Assembly: GCF_001654455.1 (NCBI RefSeq)
Contig: NZ_CP015772.1
Location: forward strand, 372,001 to 436,000
DNA length: 64,000 bases
DNA from: Niabella ginsenosidivorans
GTDB lineage: Bacteria; Bacteroidota; Bacteroidia; Chitinophagales; Chitinophagaceae
Reading direction: 5' to 3'
Made by a program: the position numbers and the translations under genes. How positions within the stretch are numbered: position 1 is the stretch's first letter; each line of letters opens with the position of its first letter. Shown here one piece after another: positions 51,428 to 60,813 of this stretch. The notes under the pieces are model-generated. The model saw only the letters and a program-made list of their open reading frames with translations, did not search any database and was not told the origin of the DNA.

Positions 51428-52969
51428 ATGTCACAGAAAAGAGCAATTTTACTAATAATGGACGGCTGGGGATTAGGGAAAGTTGCATCAGCAGATGCCA
51501 TCCAGAATGCAAACGTACCTTTCACCAGATCATTATATACCAGGTATCCCAACACAACCTTAACCACTTTTGGGGAACTGGTAGGTTTACCGGAAGGCCA
51601 GATGGGCAATTCTGAAGTAGGCCACCTGAATCTGGGCGCCGGGCGCATTGTATATCAGGAACTACAGCGCATTAACGTAGCTGTTAAAACAGGAGAGCTG
51701 GCTGCTAACAGGGAATTATTGAGGGCTATTAACCATGCAAAAGAAAACAGCAAACCCTTACACCTGTTAGGCCTTGTAAGCGATGGCGGCGTGCACTCGC
51801 ACATCAATCACCTGAAATCCCTAATAAACATTTGTAAGGATAACGGGCTGCGGCAGGTATACATCCATGCGTTTACTGACGGAAGGGATACAGATCCCAA
51901 AAGCGGGCTGGGCTTTATAGAAGATCTGCAGCAGCACCTGGACGCTGCAGGCATTGGAAAAATAGCCACGGTAGACGGGCGCTATTATGCAATGGATCGT
52001 GACAAGCGCTGGGAACGCGTGCAACTGGCTTATGATGCAATGGTGAACGGAAAAGGAGAAACAGCTCATTCTGCTGTTGAAGCAATAAAGAACAGCTATG
52101 CCAAAGATATTACTGATGAGTTTATAAAGCCAACGGTGATCCTGGATGCCGGCAATAACCCGGTGGCAACGATCAAAGACGGGGATGTGGTGCTTTGCTT
52201 TAATTTCCGAACAGACCGCTGCCGCGAGATTACGGAGGTGCTGACACAGCAGGACCATCCTGATTATAACATGCACACACTGGATCTTGATTATACAACC
52301 ATGACAGTATATGATCACACATTTAAAAATGTACATGTATTATTCCATAACGAGGACCTGACCAATACGATCGGCGAAGTTATTGAGGCCAGCCACCTGA
52401 AGCAGATCCGTATTGCGGAAACAGAAAAATACCCGCATGTTACCTTTTTTTTTAGCGGCGGAAGGGAAAAACCCTTTGAAGGAGAAAGCCGTATTTTAAA
52501 ACCTTCTCCCAAAGTAGCCACTTATGATCTGCAGCCGGAAATGAGCGCTGAGGACTTAACAGCGGCCATTCTTCCGGAGATTCATAATAAAACGGCAGAT
52601 TTTATTGTGCTGAACTTTGCAAATACGGATATGGTGGGCCATACCGGGGTATTTGCCGCAGCAATAAAGGCAGCAGAAACCGTTGATTATTGTGTAGAGC
52701 AGATCGTAACGGAAGCCCTGAAGCAGGATTATGTTATTTTCCTGACTGCGGATCATGGAAACTCTGATTACCTGATCAATGAAGACGGCAGCCCCAATAC
52801 CGCACATACCATGAACCCCGTTCCGTTTTTTATTATTGATAACAACTGGAAGGGCACTATAAAAGAAGGAAAGCTGGGCGATATTGCACCAACCATCCTT
52901 ACCTTTATGCACCTGCCCATTCCAAAAGAAATGACCGGCGATGTGCTGGTGGATAAAGATTCGGTATAG
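51428..52969 (+). CDS. gpmI: 2,3-bisphosphoglycerate-independent phosphoglycerate mutase
   Basis: Glycolytic enzyme interconverting 3- and 2-phosphoglycerate through a phosphoserine. Metal Asp12 in LLIMDGWGLG and the nucleophile Ser62 in QMGNSEVGHLNLGAGR are visible; DGRDTDPKSG and FLTADHGNSDYL carry further metal ligands. 513 aa, full length. Monocistronic as far as can be seen, with a possible terminator downstream. Confidence 0.98.
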   Translation: MSQKRAILLIMDGWGLGKVASADAIQNANVPFTRSLYTRYPNTTLTTFGELVGLPEGQMGNSEVGHLNLGAGRIVYQELQRINVAVKTGELAANRELLRAINHAKENSKPLHLLGLVSDGGVHSHINHLKSLINICKDNGLRQVYIHAFTDGRDTDPKSGLGFIEDLQQHLDAAGIGKIATVDGRYYAMDRDKRWERVQLAYDAMVNGKGETAHSAVEAIKNSYAKDITDEFIKPTVILDAGNNPVATIKDGDVVLCFNFRTDRCREITEVLTQQDHPDYNMHTLDLDYTTMTVYDHTFKNVHVLFHNEDLTNTIGEVIEASHLKQIRIAETEKYPHVTFFFSGGREKPFEGESRILKPSPKVATYDLQPEMSAEDLTAAILPEIHNKTADFIVLNFANTDMVGHTGVFAAAIKAAETVDYCVEQIVTEALKQDYVIFLTADHGNSDYLINEDGSPNTAHTMNPVPFFIIDNNWKGTIKEGKLGDIAPTILTFMHLPIPKEMTGDVLVDKDSV

Positions 52970-53007
52970 TAATATACAGGCCCGGAAAATTTTTGTCCGG
53001 CAAACAG

Positions 53008-53075
53008 CGTGAGAAGTAAAAAGGAATGGAAAATATACAGCTCCTGCAGTTTAGTTTGCTTCTCACGTTTTTCTT
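53008..53075 (+). terminator. Possible gpmI terminator
   Basis: CGTGAGAAG (53008-53016) pairs with CTTCTCACG (53059-53067), then TTTTTCTTTTT. The 42-nt loop is long, so the fold is less certain. Confidence 0.5.
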
Positions 53076-53103
53076 TTTATTCACATAACGGCGATGCTGT
53101 ATT

Positions 53104-53592
53104 ATGATAAAGAAAATAGTCTTCTGTTTCCTGGTGATCCTGATTGCCATTCAGTTTATCCGGCCGGTAAAGAATATACATCCCGGCAGGCAACCCAATG
53201 CTGTTGCTTCAAAATACCCGGTGCCGGCCGCCCTGGATGCGATCCTTAAAAAAGCCTGCTATGACTGCCACAGCAATAACACCGTATACCCGTGGTACAA
53301 CCGTATTCAGCCGGTCTATTGGGTAATGGATAACCACGTAAGAAATGGCAAGCGGCACCTGAATTTTGACGAGTTTACCAGCCTGCCGGCGTGGAGGCAA
53401 TACCATAAGCTGGATGAAATCATTGAACAGGTAAAGGAAAACAATATGCCGCTGGAATCCTATACCTGGATCCATAAAGATGCGGTCTTAAGAGATGCGG
53501 AAAAAACAGCCGTTTATGACTGGGTGAACACCGCGAAGACCGCAATGGAGCAGCAATACCCGAAAGATAGTTTAATACGACCAAAGAAATAG
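53104..53592 (+). CDS. Haem-binding domain protein (Haem_bd)
   Basis: 162 aa, one N-terminal membrane helix or signal (IVFCFLVILIAIQFI) and a periplasmic domain with a cytochrome c-type motif ACYDCHSNN (Cys52, Cys55, His56), followed by NTVYPWYNRIQPVYWVMDNHVRNGKRHLNFDEF (start YPWYNRIQP), the signature of PF14376. Likely an electron carrier or haem protein matured in the periplasm. No partner oxidoreductase is adjacent. Confidence 0.9.
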   Translation: MIKKIVFCFLVILIAIQFIRPVKNIHPGRQPNAVASKYPVPAALDAILKKACYDCHSNNTVYPWYNRIQPVYWVMDNHVRNGKRHLNFDEFTSLPAWRQYHKLDEIIEQVKENNMPLESYTWIHKDAVLRDAEKTAVYDWVNTAKTAMEQQYPKDSLIRPKK

Positions 53593-54090
53593 CCGCTGTA
53601 CGAAATAATTATTGAAGAGTAACAAAAGGTAGTTTCATACAGGGTTTCTTATCGGTGCTGCCTGTCCTGAAGCCGGACGGACAAAATCATCTGAAAGCGG
53701 GGCGTGTGGTACAACTATTTTTCTCCCAACCGATATTACAGGCAGCAACATACCAGCGGCGGATTACCTGAAAACGGCGGAAACATATATTACGCCGCGC
53801 TGCGGCTCCCTAATTGTTTTGGATGGATCTATAAATGGTACCGGTGCGCTGCACCTTTGCCCCGTGCTATGTGAAAGCATAGTTACGGAGCAGCCAAATA
53901 TTCGTAGCAGCAAACAATCACAGCCCCAAAAGGCGCGTAGCGCCGCAATATTAAAAACGAGGCGGAGCGGGTGCGGTCAGTGACCAGAGGTAATACTGTA
54001 AAAATAATAAGCACCTGGAGCAGGTACACTCTAAAAATCCGCTCATTTTTCCATACACCATTTACTTATTAAATTTACCGGCCTTAAAGT
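53593..54090. other. Intergenic region, about 500 bp
   Basis: No supported gene. Contains a small perfect hairpin, GGCGC-GTA-GCGCC (53932-53944), in GC-rich sequence resembling repeat debris, and a TAAATTTA -7-like box at 54070-54077 for uvrC. Confidence 0.5.
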
Positions 54091-54102
54091 CTGAATAATC
54101 AA

Positions 54103-55938
54103 TTGACGCAGGAAGAATTTTCAAATATCGCTGCAACCATTCCGCAGGAACCGGGCATTTATAAATACTTTGATGAAACCGGCAAGATCATTTATGTAGG
54201 TAAAGCAAAGAATTTGCGTAAACGTGTTGGTTCCTATTTTAATAAGACCTTTACCAATTACAAGACCCATGAGCTGGTTCAGCGCATCCGGAATATTGAA
54301 TTCACGATCGTTAACAGTGAGCCGGACGCTTTTTTCCTGGAGAATTCCCTTATAAAGCAGTTTCAGCCCAAGTATAATATCAACCTGAAGGACAGCAAAT
54401 CCTATCCTTATATTGTGATCAAAAACGAGCCATTTCCCCGAATATACCTGACGCGTCAGCCGGTCAGTGACGGGTCGGAATACCTGGGGCCCTATACTTC
54501 CGTTTTCAAGGTGCGGGAATTGCTGGAGTTCATCAGGCGTACCATACCCATGCGTACCTGCTCCTTAAATCTTACACCCAGGAATATAGAGAAAGGAAAG
54601 TTCAGGGTTTGCCTGGAATATCATCTGGGCAACTGCAAAGGCCCCTGTGAAGGCCTGCAGACAAAAGAAGACTACGACAATAACATCAGCCGTATCCGGG
54701 ATCTGCTGAAAGGCAACCTGACACCGGTTATCCGCCATTTCAGGGAGGTTATGAAACAGCACGCAGAAGCACTGGAATTTGAAAAGGCAGAGCAGGTACG
54801 CAAAAAGATCGAATATCTGGAAGAATATTACCAGTCAAAATCCGTTATTACGGGGATCCGGGGAGGCGATAAAGATGTATTCTCCATCATCAAAGACCGA
54901 TCCATAGCCTATGTAAATTACCTGATGATCCGCAATGGCACGGTAGTGCAAACCCAGACCAACAAGCTGGAAACGCACCTGGATGAGCCGGTTGAGGAAA
55001 TACTGGCTTATGCCATCCGCCAACTGCGCATGACGTTCAACAGCCAGGTAACGGAAATTGTAGTGCCTTTTGAAATTGATTATCCCGAATCCAATGTGGA
55101 GCTCATTGTTCCCAAAGCAGGTGACCGCAAAAAGCTGCTGGAGCTTTCAGAGAAGAACGCGAATTATTTTATTGAAGAGATAAAAAATAAAGAACGTATA
55201 AAGATCAACCGGAATGTGGATCATGTAAAAGTGCTGGAACAGTTACAGATGGATCTGCACCTGCCCGAGCTGCCGGTGCACATTGAATGCTTTGATAACT
55301 CCAATTTCCAGGGAAGTTACCCCGTGTCGGCTATGGTTTGTTTTAAGAATGGGGTGCCCAGCAAAAAAGACTACAGGCATTTTAATGTAAAAACCGTTCA
55401 GGGCATCAATGACTTTGCCAGCATGAAAGAGGCCGTATACCGCCGTTACAGACGGCTGACAGAGGAAGGTGCATCCCTGCCCCAGTTAGTGATCATTGAT
55501 GGGGGCAAGGGGCAGTTAAGCGCTGCACTGGAAGCGATGGAAGAACTGGAGCTGCAGGGTACCATTACATTGGTAGGGCTGGCCAAAAACGTAGAAGAAT
55601 TATTCTTTGCAGGTGACCAGGAATCCCTGAAGCTTCCTTACAACAGTTCCAGCCTGAAGCTGATCCGTTTTATCCGCGACCAGGTGCATCGTTTTGGCAT
55701 TACCTTTCACCGGCAGAAGAGAAGCAAAGGTACTTTTAAGAACGAGCTGGAAGACATTAAAGGCATTGGGAAAGCAACGGCAGACCTTTTGTTAAAGGAG
55801 TTCCGTTCTGTAAAAAATATCCAGGAAAAATCAGAAGATGAGCTGGCCACCGTTATTGGCCGGTCAAAAGCTCAACTGATCATCAGCTATTTTAATAATA
55901 AGAGCAGCGCGGAGGCTGATAACGCAATAGATCATTAA
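54103..55938 (+). CDS. uvrC: Excinuclease ABC subunit C
   Basis: Endonuclease making both incisions in nucleotide excision repair. GIY-YIG domain at the N-terminus (EPGIYKYFDETGKIIYVGKAKNLRKRV), Cys-rich segment (CLEYHLGNCKGPCEG), UVR motif (ALEFEKAEQVRKKIEYL), RNase H-like nuclease domain (IECFDNSNFQGSYPVSAMV, VIDGGKGQLSAAL) and C-terminal helix-hairpin-helix (LEDIKGIGKATADLLLKEF). 611 aa. No ATG start exists: TTG 54103 (MTQEEFSNIA) is preferred; CTG 54091 is the only in-frame alternative before a TAA at 54085. Confidence 0.97.
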   Translation: MTQEEFSNIAATIPQEPGIYKYFDETGKIIYVGKAKNLRKRVGSYFNKTFTNYKTHELVQRIRNIEFTIVNSEPDAFFLENSLIKQFQPKYNINLKDSKSYPYIVIKNEPFPRIYLTRQPVSDGSEYLGPYTSVFKVRELLEFIRRTIPMRTCSLNLTPRNIEKGKFRVCLEYHLGNCKGPCEGLQTKEDYDNNISRIRDLLKGNLTPVIRHFREVMKQHAEALEFEKAEQVRKKIEYLEEYYQSKSVITGIRGGDKDVFSIIKDRSIAYVNYLMIRNGTVVQTQTNKLETHLDEPVEEILAYAIRQLRMTFNSQVTEIVVPFEIDYPESNVELIVPKAGDRKKLLELSEKNANYFIEEIKNKERIKINRNVDHVKVLEQLQMDLHLPELPVHIECFDNSNFQGSYPVSAMVCFKNGVPSKKDYRHFNVKTVQGINDFASMKEAVYRRYRRLTEEGASLPQLVIIDGGKGQLSAALEAMEELELQGTITLVGLAKNVEELFFAGDQESLKLPYNSSSLKLIRFIRDQVHRFGITFHRQKRSKGTFKNELEDIKGIGKATADLLLKEFRSVKNIQEKSEDELATVIGRSKAQLIISYFNNKSSAEADNAIDH

Positions 55939-55959
55939 CAGGTTCAATGTTGTTTTATA

Positions 55960-56502
55960 ATGGGACTTAACTTAAGTACGGTCAGTAAAGAATGGGCATT
56001 GTTTGAACATCTGTTCAGGCAGCGGCATGTTCCCGCCCGCGAAATACTACTGCGCGAGGGCGCCATTTCAAAAATGGCTTTTTATATAGAAAAGGGGAGT
56101 CTCCGGCTTTGGTTCAATAATAATGGTGCAGACGTCACTTTCCAGTTCTTCTTTGAAGGCGAAGGGGTTTCCTCCGTGGAAAGTTTTCGCAACCGGCAGC
56201 CCAGTCTTTTTACCATACAGACAATTGAGCCCTGCATCATTCACAGCATTAGCCGGAAAGATTTCCAGTATATTTTAGACCATTCACCAATTATCCGGGA
56301 GTCAGTGGAAGAACACTCTTTTCAGAGGCTGATCCATTACCAGAAATTATTTCTTTCCAGGATAAAAGACAGTCCTGAAAAAAGATATAAAGAACTGCTG
56401 AAAGAACACCCCGAAATAGTACAGAGGGTGCCGCAGCATTATATTGCCTCCTACCTGGGCATTACCGCCGTTTCATTAAGCAGGATCAGGAACAGGCGCT
56501 GA
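55960..56502 (+). CDS. Crp/Fnr family regulator
   Basis: 180 aa: N-terminal cyclic-nucleotide-binding-type beta-roll (LREGAISKMAFYIEKGSLRLWFNNNG, FFEGEGVSSVESF) and a short C-terminal winged helix (PQHYIASYLGITAVSLSRIRNRR, with recognition helix ITAVSLSRIR). No Cys cluster for an iron-sulfur centre, so not an FNR-type oxygen sensor. It is 21 bp after uvrC and 73 bp before a flavodoxin-like oxidoreductase gene that it may regulate. Confidence 0.9.
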   Translation: MGLNLSTVSKEWALFEHLFRQRHVPAREILLREGAISKMAFYIEKGSLRLWFNNNGADVTFQFFFEGEGVSSVESFRNRQPSLFTIQTIEPCIIHSISRKDFQYILDHSPIIRESVEEHSFQRLIHYQKLFLSRIKDSPEKRYKELLKEHPEIVQRVPQHYIASYLGITAVSLSRIRNRR

Positions 56503-56575
56503 TATTTATTAACAATTGTTATCGTTTGCCCTTCTTAGCCTTTCGGATATTGCACAGACAATAAAAAGGCTAAAA

Positions 56576-57166
56576 ATGAAAGTGGTAATCGTTTTTAATC
56601 ATCCTTACGAAGGCAGCTATTGCAACGCCGTTTTAGAATCTGTTATCAAAGGACTTCAGAAAGCACAGCACGAGACCGACCTCATCCATCTTGATAAAGA
56701 CAACTTCAACCCCGTAATGACCGCCGCTGATCTGAAAGGATTTGTTGAGCGGAAACCGGTAGATCCGAAAGTGATGGAATACCGGCAGCGCCTGGAGCAG
56801 GCGGAGCACCTCATCCTCATTTTTCCCATCTGGTGGGAGCTGATGCCTGCCATGACAAAAGGGTTTATAGATAAAGTGATTTTCCCCGGAGTGGCCTATG
56901 ATCATCCGCCCAAAGGCGTTCTTTTTACGCCCCTTTTCAAAAAAATAAGAGGTGTTACAATGATCACCACCATGAATTCTGCCGGCATCGTATACCGGCT
57001 CTTTTTCGGAAATGCCATACAGCGTTCAGTTTTACGGGGCACATTCTGGAAAACAGGGTATAAGAACCGTAAGTGGATCAATTTAACCATGGTCAAAATG
57101 ATCTCTGAGGAAAAGCGGAAAAAACGGCTTCAAAAGCTGGAGCAGGTTTTTGCCAGACTGAAATAA
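56576..57166 (+). CDS. NAD(P)H-dependent flavodoxin-like oxidoreductase
   Basis: FMN/FAD quinone reductase of the MdaB/KefF type. Motifs: VVIVFNHPYEGSYCNAVLES at the N-terminus, LILIFPIWWELMPAMTKGFIDKVIFPGVAY (flavin-binding WW and the FPG) and MITTMNSAG. ATG 56576 (MKVVIVFNHP) is the natural start; 20 upstream codons look like leader. 196 aa. Follows the Crp/Fnr-like gene, which may control it. Likely a two-electron quinone reductase. Confidence 0.9.
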   Translation: MKVVIVFNHPYEGSYCNAVLESVIKGLQKAQHETDLIHLDKDNFNPVMTAADLKGFVERKPVDPKVMEYRQRLEQAEHLILIFPIWWELMPAMTKGFIDKVIFPGVAYDHPPKGVLFTPLFKKIRGVTMITTMNSAGIVYRLFFGNAIQRSVLRGTFWKTGYKNRKWINLTMVKMISEEKRKKRLQKLEQVFARLK

Positions 57167-57230
57167 CAGGTACCATACTTTAGCGTCGCCATCCCGCTAA
57201 TTATTCAAATTCTGTATGAAAAATTTTATG

Positions 57231-57238
57231 TACGTTTG
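57231..57238 (+). promoter_or_regulatory. -7 box of lnt
   Basis: TACGTTTG, exact match, 20 bases before ATG 57259. Confidence 0.55.
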
Positions 57239-57258
57239 GCTTCTAAGCAAACAGCAGC

Positions 57259-58854
57259 ATGAATGCGAATAAACAGGGCGGGTTATTAAACGCTGTTATC
57301 GGGGGGATCTTACTCTGGGGAGCATGGCCCACATCTCCTTTAACGATACTTATATTCATTGCCTGGGTTCCGTTGCTTTATACAGCCGAATCGGCCGGTT
57401 CCTGGGCGCGGTTCTTCGGCTATACCTATATTACCACGCTGCTTTGGAATGTGCTGGTCACCTGGTGGGTTGCAAAAGCCAGCGTACCGGGCGGCATAGG
57501 CGCCTTTGCCGCCAACAGCCTGCTGATGTGCGTTCCATGGCTGGCCTACTATTTTACCCGCAAACAGTTTAACGCGTTTGTTTCCGGGTTGGCTTTAATT
57601 GCCTACTGGCTTACATTTGAGTTCATTCATATGAACTGGGATCTTAGCTGGCCCTGGTTGTCCTTAGGCAATGTATTTGCAATGCATCCCAACTGGGTAC
57701 AGTGGTATGAATATACAGGAACTGCCGGGGGCAGCCTGTGGGTGCTGTTAAGCAATATACTGGTGTTTAATGTGTTGCTTCGTTACCGGGAAGAAGGCCG
57801 CAGCACAGGCTATTTTAAATTAGCCGCCGCCTGGGTACTGACGCTCTGTGTGCCGATCCTGCTTTCTGCGTTTACCAAACAAAATCTAACACTGCAGCAT
57901 AATAAATACAATGTGGTGGTGGTTCAGCCCGATTATGACCCATGGGACGACAAATTTGTTGCCGGAAAGGAAGAAGAGCATCTTCATAAATTGATTCGTC
58001 TTTCGCAACAAAATATAGATGCCAATACCGCGGTAGTTATATGGCCGGAAACAGCTGTGCCGTATACAGTACGGGAAGATCAGCTGCATGAAAACCGCTT
58101 CCTGGTGCCGCTGTGGGCTTTTTTAAAGAACAATCCACACATAAACCTGCTTACAGGACTGGAAGGCTATAGATTGTATCCTGTAAGACCCAGTCGTTTT
58201 GCCACGAAGTTGCCGGATGGATCTTTTGCAGAAAGCTATAATAGTGCAGCCTTGTTTGACAGTAACAGCGTGCAGATCTATCACAAATCCAAATTGGTTC
58301 CAGGGCCTGAAGTATTGCCGGGGTTTATAAGCTTCCTGGCTCCTCTGTTTGAGAAATTTGGCGGAACTATGGGCGGCTATACAAAGGATAGTACAGAAAA
58401 GGTATTGCAAACTTCCAATAATACGTTCAGCATTGCACCAGCTATTTGCTACGAAAGCATTTATGGCGATCATTTGTCGCGGTTTAACCGTAAAGGAACC
58501 AATCTGATAGCCGTTATTACCAATGACGGGTGGTGGGGAAATACACAGGGGTACCGGCAGCATATGCAATACGCAAGATTGCGGGCTATTGAAAGCCGGA
58601 AATGGGTGGCACGCAGTGCCAATACAGGCATCAGCTGTTTTATTGATCCCTATGGGAATATTACCCGGCAGTTGCCCTGGAACCGGCAGGGCGTTCTGAA
58701 ACAAACCGTTGCGGCGTTTGTTACGGAAACGTTTTATACAAAGCATGGCGATTGGATATCAAAAATTGCTGCGGTCATTGCGGTGCTCTTTTTATTGTTT
58801 TTAGTTTACAGGATATTTGCAAAAAAGACTTCATCACCCTTAAAATCACCCTGA
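57259..58854 (+). CDS. lnt: Apolipoprotein N-acyltransferase
   Basis: Adds the third acyl chain to lipoproteins in the inner membrane. Six to seven N-terminal TM helices (about 10-210) precede a nitrilase-like domain; the catalytic residues are Glu264 (IWPETAVPY), Lys343 (YHKSKLVPGPEVLPG) and Cys397 (APAICYESIYGD). 531 aa, full length. The next gene begins immediately after its stop codon. Confidence 0.95.
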   Translation: MNANKQGGLLNAVIGGILLWGAWPTSPLTILIFIAWVPLLYTAESAGSWARFFGYTYITTLLWNVLVTWWVAKASVPGGIGAFAANSLLMCVPWLAYYFTRKQFNAFVSGLALIAYWLTFEFIHMNWDLSWPWLSLGNVFAMHPNWVQWYEYTGTAGGSLWVLLSNILVFNVLLRYREEGRSTGYFKLAAAWVLTLCVPILLSAFTKQNLTLQHNKYNVVVVQPDYDPWDDKFVAGKEEEHLHKLIRLSQQNIDANTAVVIWPETAVPYTVREDQLHENRFLVPLWAFLKNNPHINLLTGLEGYRLYPVRPSRFATKLPDGSFAESYNSAALFDSNSVQIYHKSKLVPGPEVLPGFISFLAPLFEKFGGTMGGYTKDSTEKVLQTSNNTFSIAPAICYESIYGDHLSRFNRKGTNLIAVITNDGWWGNTQGYRQHMQYARLRAIESRKWVARSANTGISCFIDPYGNITRQLPWNRQGVLKQTVAAFVTETFYTKHGDWISKIAAVIAVLFLLFLVYRIFAKKTSSPLKSP

Positions 58855-59652
58855 ATGGAAAAGAAGGCGATCACCATCAATAATAAAATAATCAGTTACG
58901 GCGTAGAAGGCGTGGGGCAACCTGTTGTGCTGCTTCATGGGTTTGGCGAGGATAGTTCTGTATGGGAAAATCAGGTAGACTACCTGCGCCACAACTACCA
59001 GGTAATTGTGCCGGATATTCCCGGTAGCGGGAAATCTGAACTGACAGATGATGTAAGTATGGAAGGTATTGCCGGTGTGGTGAAGCAGATCATTGAAGCA
59101 GAAGAGCTGGATGCTGTAGTATTGATCGGGCACAGCATGGGCGGTTATGCTACCATGGCCTTTGCAGAGCAGTACCCGCATATGCTGGATGGTTTCGGGC
59201 TGTTTCATTCCACCGCCGCAGCTGATACAGAGGAAAAAAAAGAAGCCCGGAGAAAAGGGATTGCGTTTATTGAAAAGAACGGCGCCAATGAATTTTTAGA
59301 AACAACGATCCCCAATCTTTTTGCCGATACCACAAAGGAAAAAAAGCCAGAGCTGATCAAAGCTTTTACCGCCTCACTGCCAAAGTTTTCACGGCCGGCG
59401 CTCAAAGCATACTATGAAGCCATGATCGCAAGACCGGAGCGGATCGACCTGTTTTCAAAGACTGACCTGCCGGTGCTGTTCATTATCGGGGAACAGGACA
59501 ATCTTATTTCTTTTGAAGATGTTTTAAAGCAGTCTTCCATGCCCCGGGTGTCCTATATTCATGTATTGCATCACTCAGGTCACATGGGCATGCTGGAAGA
59601 ACCGGCCAAAGCAAATGCGGCGATCGAAGAGTTCTTAATGGAGTTGAAGTAG
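58855..59652 (+). CDS. Alpha/beta hydrolase
   Basis: 265 aa serine hydrolase. Oxyanion motif LLHGFGEDSSVWENQ, nucleophile elbow VLIGHSMGGYATM (Ser94), acid in IIGEQDNLISFED and catalytic His in HHSGHMGMLEEP. Cap region rich in Lys/Glu (EEKKEARRKG). No signal peptide. ATG directly abuts the lnt stop codon, so the pair is co-transcribed; an esterase or lipase-like activity is inferred, substrate unknown. Confidence 0.92.
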   Translation: MEKKAITINNKIISYGVEGVGQPVVLLHGFGEDSSVWENQVDYLRHNYQVIVPDIPGSGKSELTDDVSMEGIAGVVKQIIEAEELDAVVLIGHSMGGYATMAFAEQYPHMLDGFGLFHSTAAADTEEKKEARRKGIAFIEKNGANEFLETTIPNLFADTTKEKKPELIKAFTASLPKFSRPALKAYYEAMIARPERIDLFSKTDLPVLFIIGEQDNLISFEDVLKQSSMPRVSYIHVLHHSGHMGMLEEPAKANAAIEEFLMELK

Positions 59653-59747
59653 GTCAGAGATCTGAGCATTGAGATGTGGGCATTGAGTTATCAGTAGTCA
59701 GTTGTCAGCCCGAACCGGAATAGTCAGTAACAGGAAATAAAGCACCC

Positions 59748-60506
59748 ATGAATAAAATTGTTTTGATAACAGGCGCTACTGCCGGATTTGGCGAGGCCTG
59801 TGCGCGAAAATTTGCCGCCAGCGGATATGATGTGATCATTACCGGCAGAAGGCTGGACCGCCTTGAAAGACTCACAGAGGAGCTGAAGGCACAGTATTCC
59901 GTTGATGTATTGCCGCTCCGTTTTGATGTGCGCAGCCGCGATGCCGTGCTGAATGCCATTAATGAGCTGCCGGATCAATGGAAAAGGATAGATGTACTGA
60001 TCAATAACGCGGGGCTGGCAGCAGGTAAGGATGATTTTGATAAAGCCAGCCTGGATGACTGGGACGCAATGGTGGATACCAATATAAAGGGGTTTGCTTA
60101 CATAGCCCAGTCAGTTGCACAGCTGATGATCCCCCGTAAAAAAGGCCATATCATTAACCTGGGCTCCGTTGCAGCCAAGCAGGTCTATGCACAGGGAAAT
60201 ATGTATTGTGCTACCAAACATGCTGTGGAAGCGCTTTCACAGGCGATGCGCATTGACCTGCTGCCGTATCATATTAAAGTGACGGCCGTCCATCCGGGAG
60301 CTGCCAATACCGAGTTCTCAACCGTTCGTTTTAAAGGAGACCGTATTGCTGCTGATAAAGTGTACGACGGTATGATTCCTCTGGTTGCTGCAGATGTTGC
60401 AGAAACTATTTTTTACTGTACCACATTGCCGGATCATGTTTGTATCAATGATCTTGTAATTACCTGTACCCAGCAGGCGGACTGTTTTTATTACGATAGA
60501 AAATAA
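59748..60506 (+). CDS. SDR family oxidoreductase (YdfG-like)
   Basis: 252 aa NADP-type short-chain dehydrogenase. Cofactor motif ITGATAGFGEACARKFAASG with Arg in TGRRLDRL (NADP preference), NNAGLAAGKDDFDKASLDDWD, catalytic Ser-Tyr-Lys in INLGSVAAKQVYAQGNMYCATKHAVE and VHPGAANTEFSTVRFKGD. This pattern matches YdfG, a serine/3-hydroxy acid dehydrogenase. Upstream 59651-59735 contains intergenic repeat tract sequence. Confidence 0.92.
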   Translation: MNKIVLITGATAGFGEACARKFAASGYDVIITGRRLDRLERLTEELKAQYSVDVLPLRFDVRSRDAVLNAINELPDQWKRIDVLINNAGLAAGKDDFDKASLDDWDAMVDTNIKGFAYIAQSVAQLMIPRKKGHIINLGSVAAKQVYAQGNMYCATKHAVEALSQAMRIDLLPYHIKVTAVHPGAANTEFSTVRFKGDRIAADKVYDGMIPLVAADVAETIFYCTTLPDHVCINDLVITCTQQADCFYYDRK

Positions 60507-60786
60507 TGGATGAGCAGAAGCCGGGCACATTTTACGGAGCACCGGGGACGAACGCAGAAACTGTAAAAAAAAACAGCCATAAATACCGGCGGAACGGCCT
60601 GGCGGGCAGGCACGGATAAAACAAGAACGAAGTTTTTATTTAAAATAACACCAGTAATGCCCCCCTGGACACATTTTCGCATTTTGGAGTAGTTTTCAAT
60701 AATTCGGTTGACGGGTGCTCGGAATGACATTTTTATATATCCTCCTGTATAAAAGGCCAGCCATAACGGGTTTCTGGCGCATTCAG
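60507..60786. other. Intergenic region
   Basis: About 280 bp between the SDR gene and the gpsA promoter. No gene, no clear hairpin with T-run. Confidence 0.5.
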
Positions 60787-60794
60787 TAACTTTG
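60787..60794 (+). promoter_or_regulatory. -7 box of gpsA
   Basis: TAACTTTG, exact match, 19 bases before TTG 60814. Confidence 0.55.
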
Positions 60795-60813
60795 ATCTTC
60801 AAACTTTTACGAA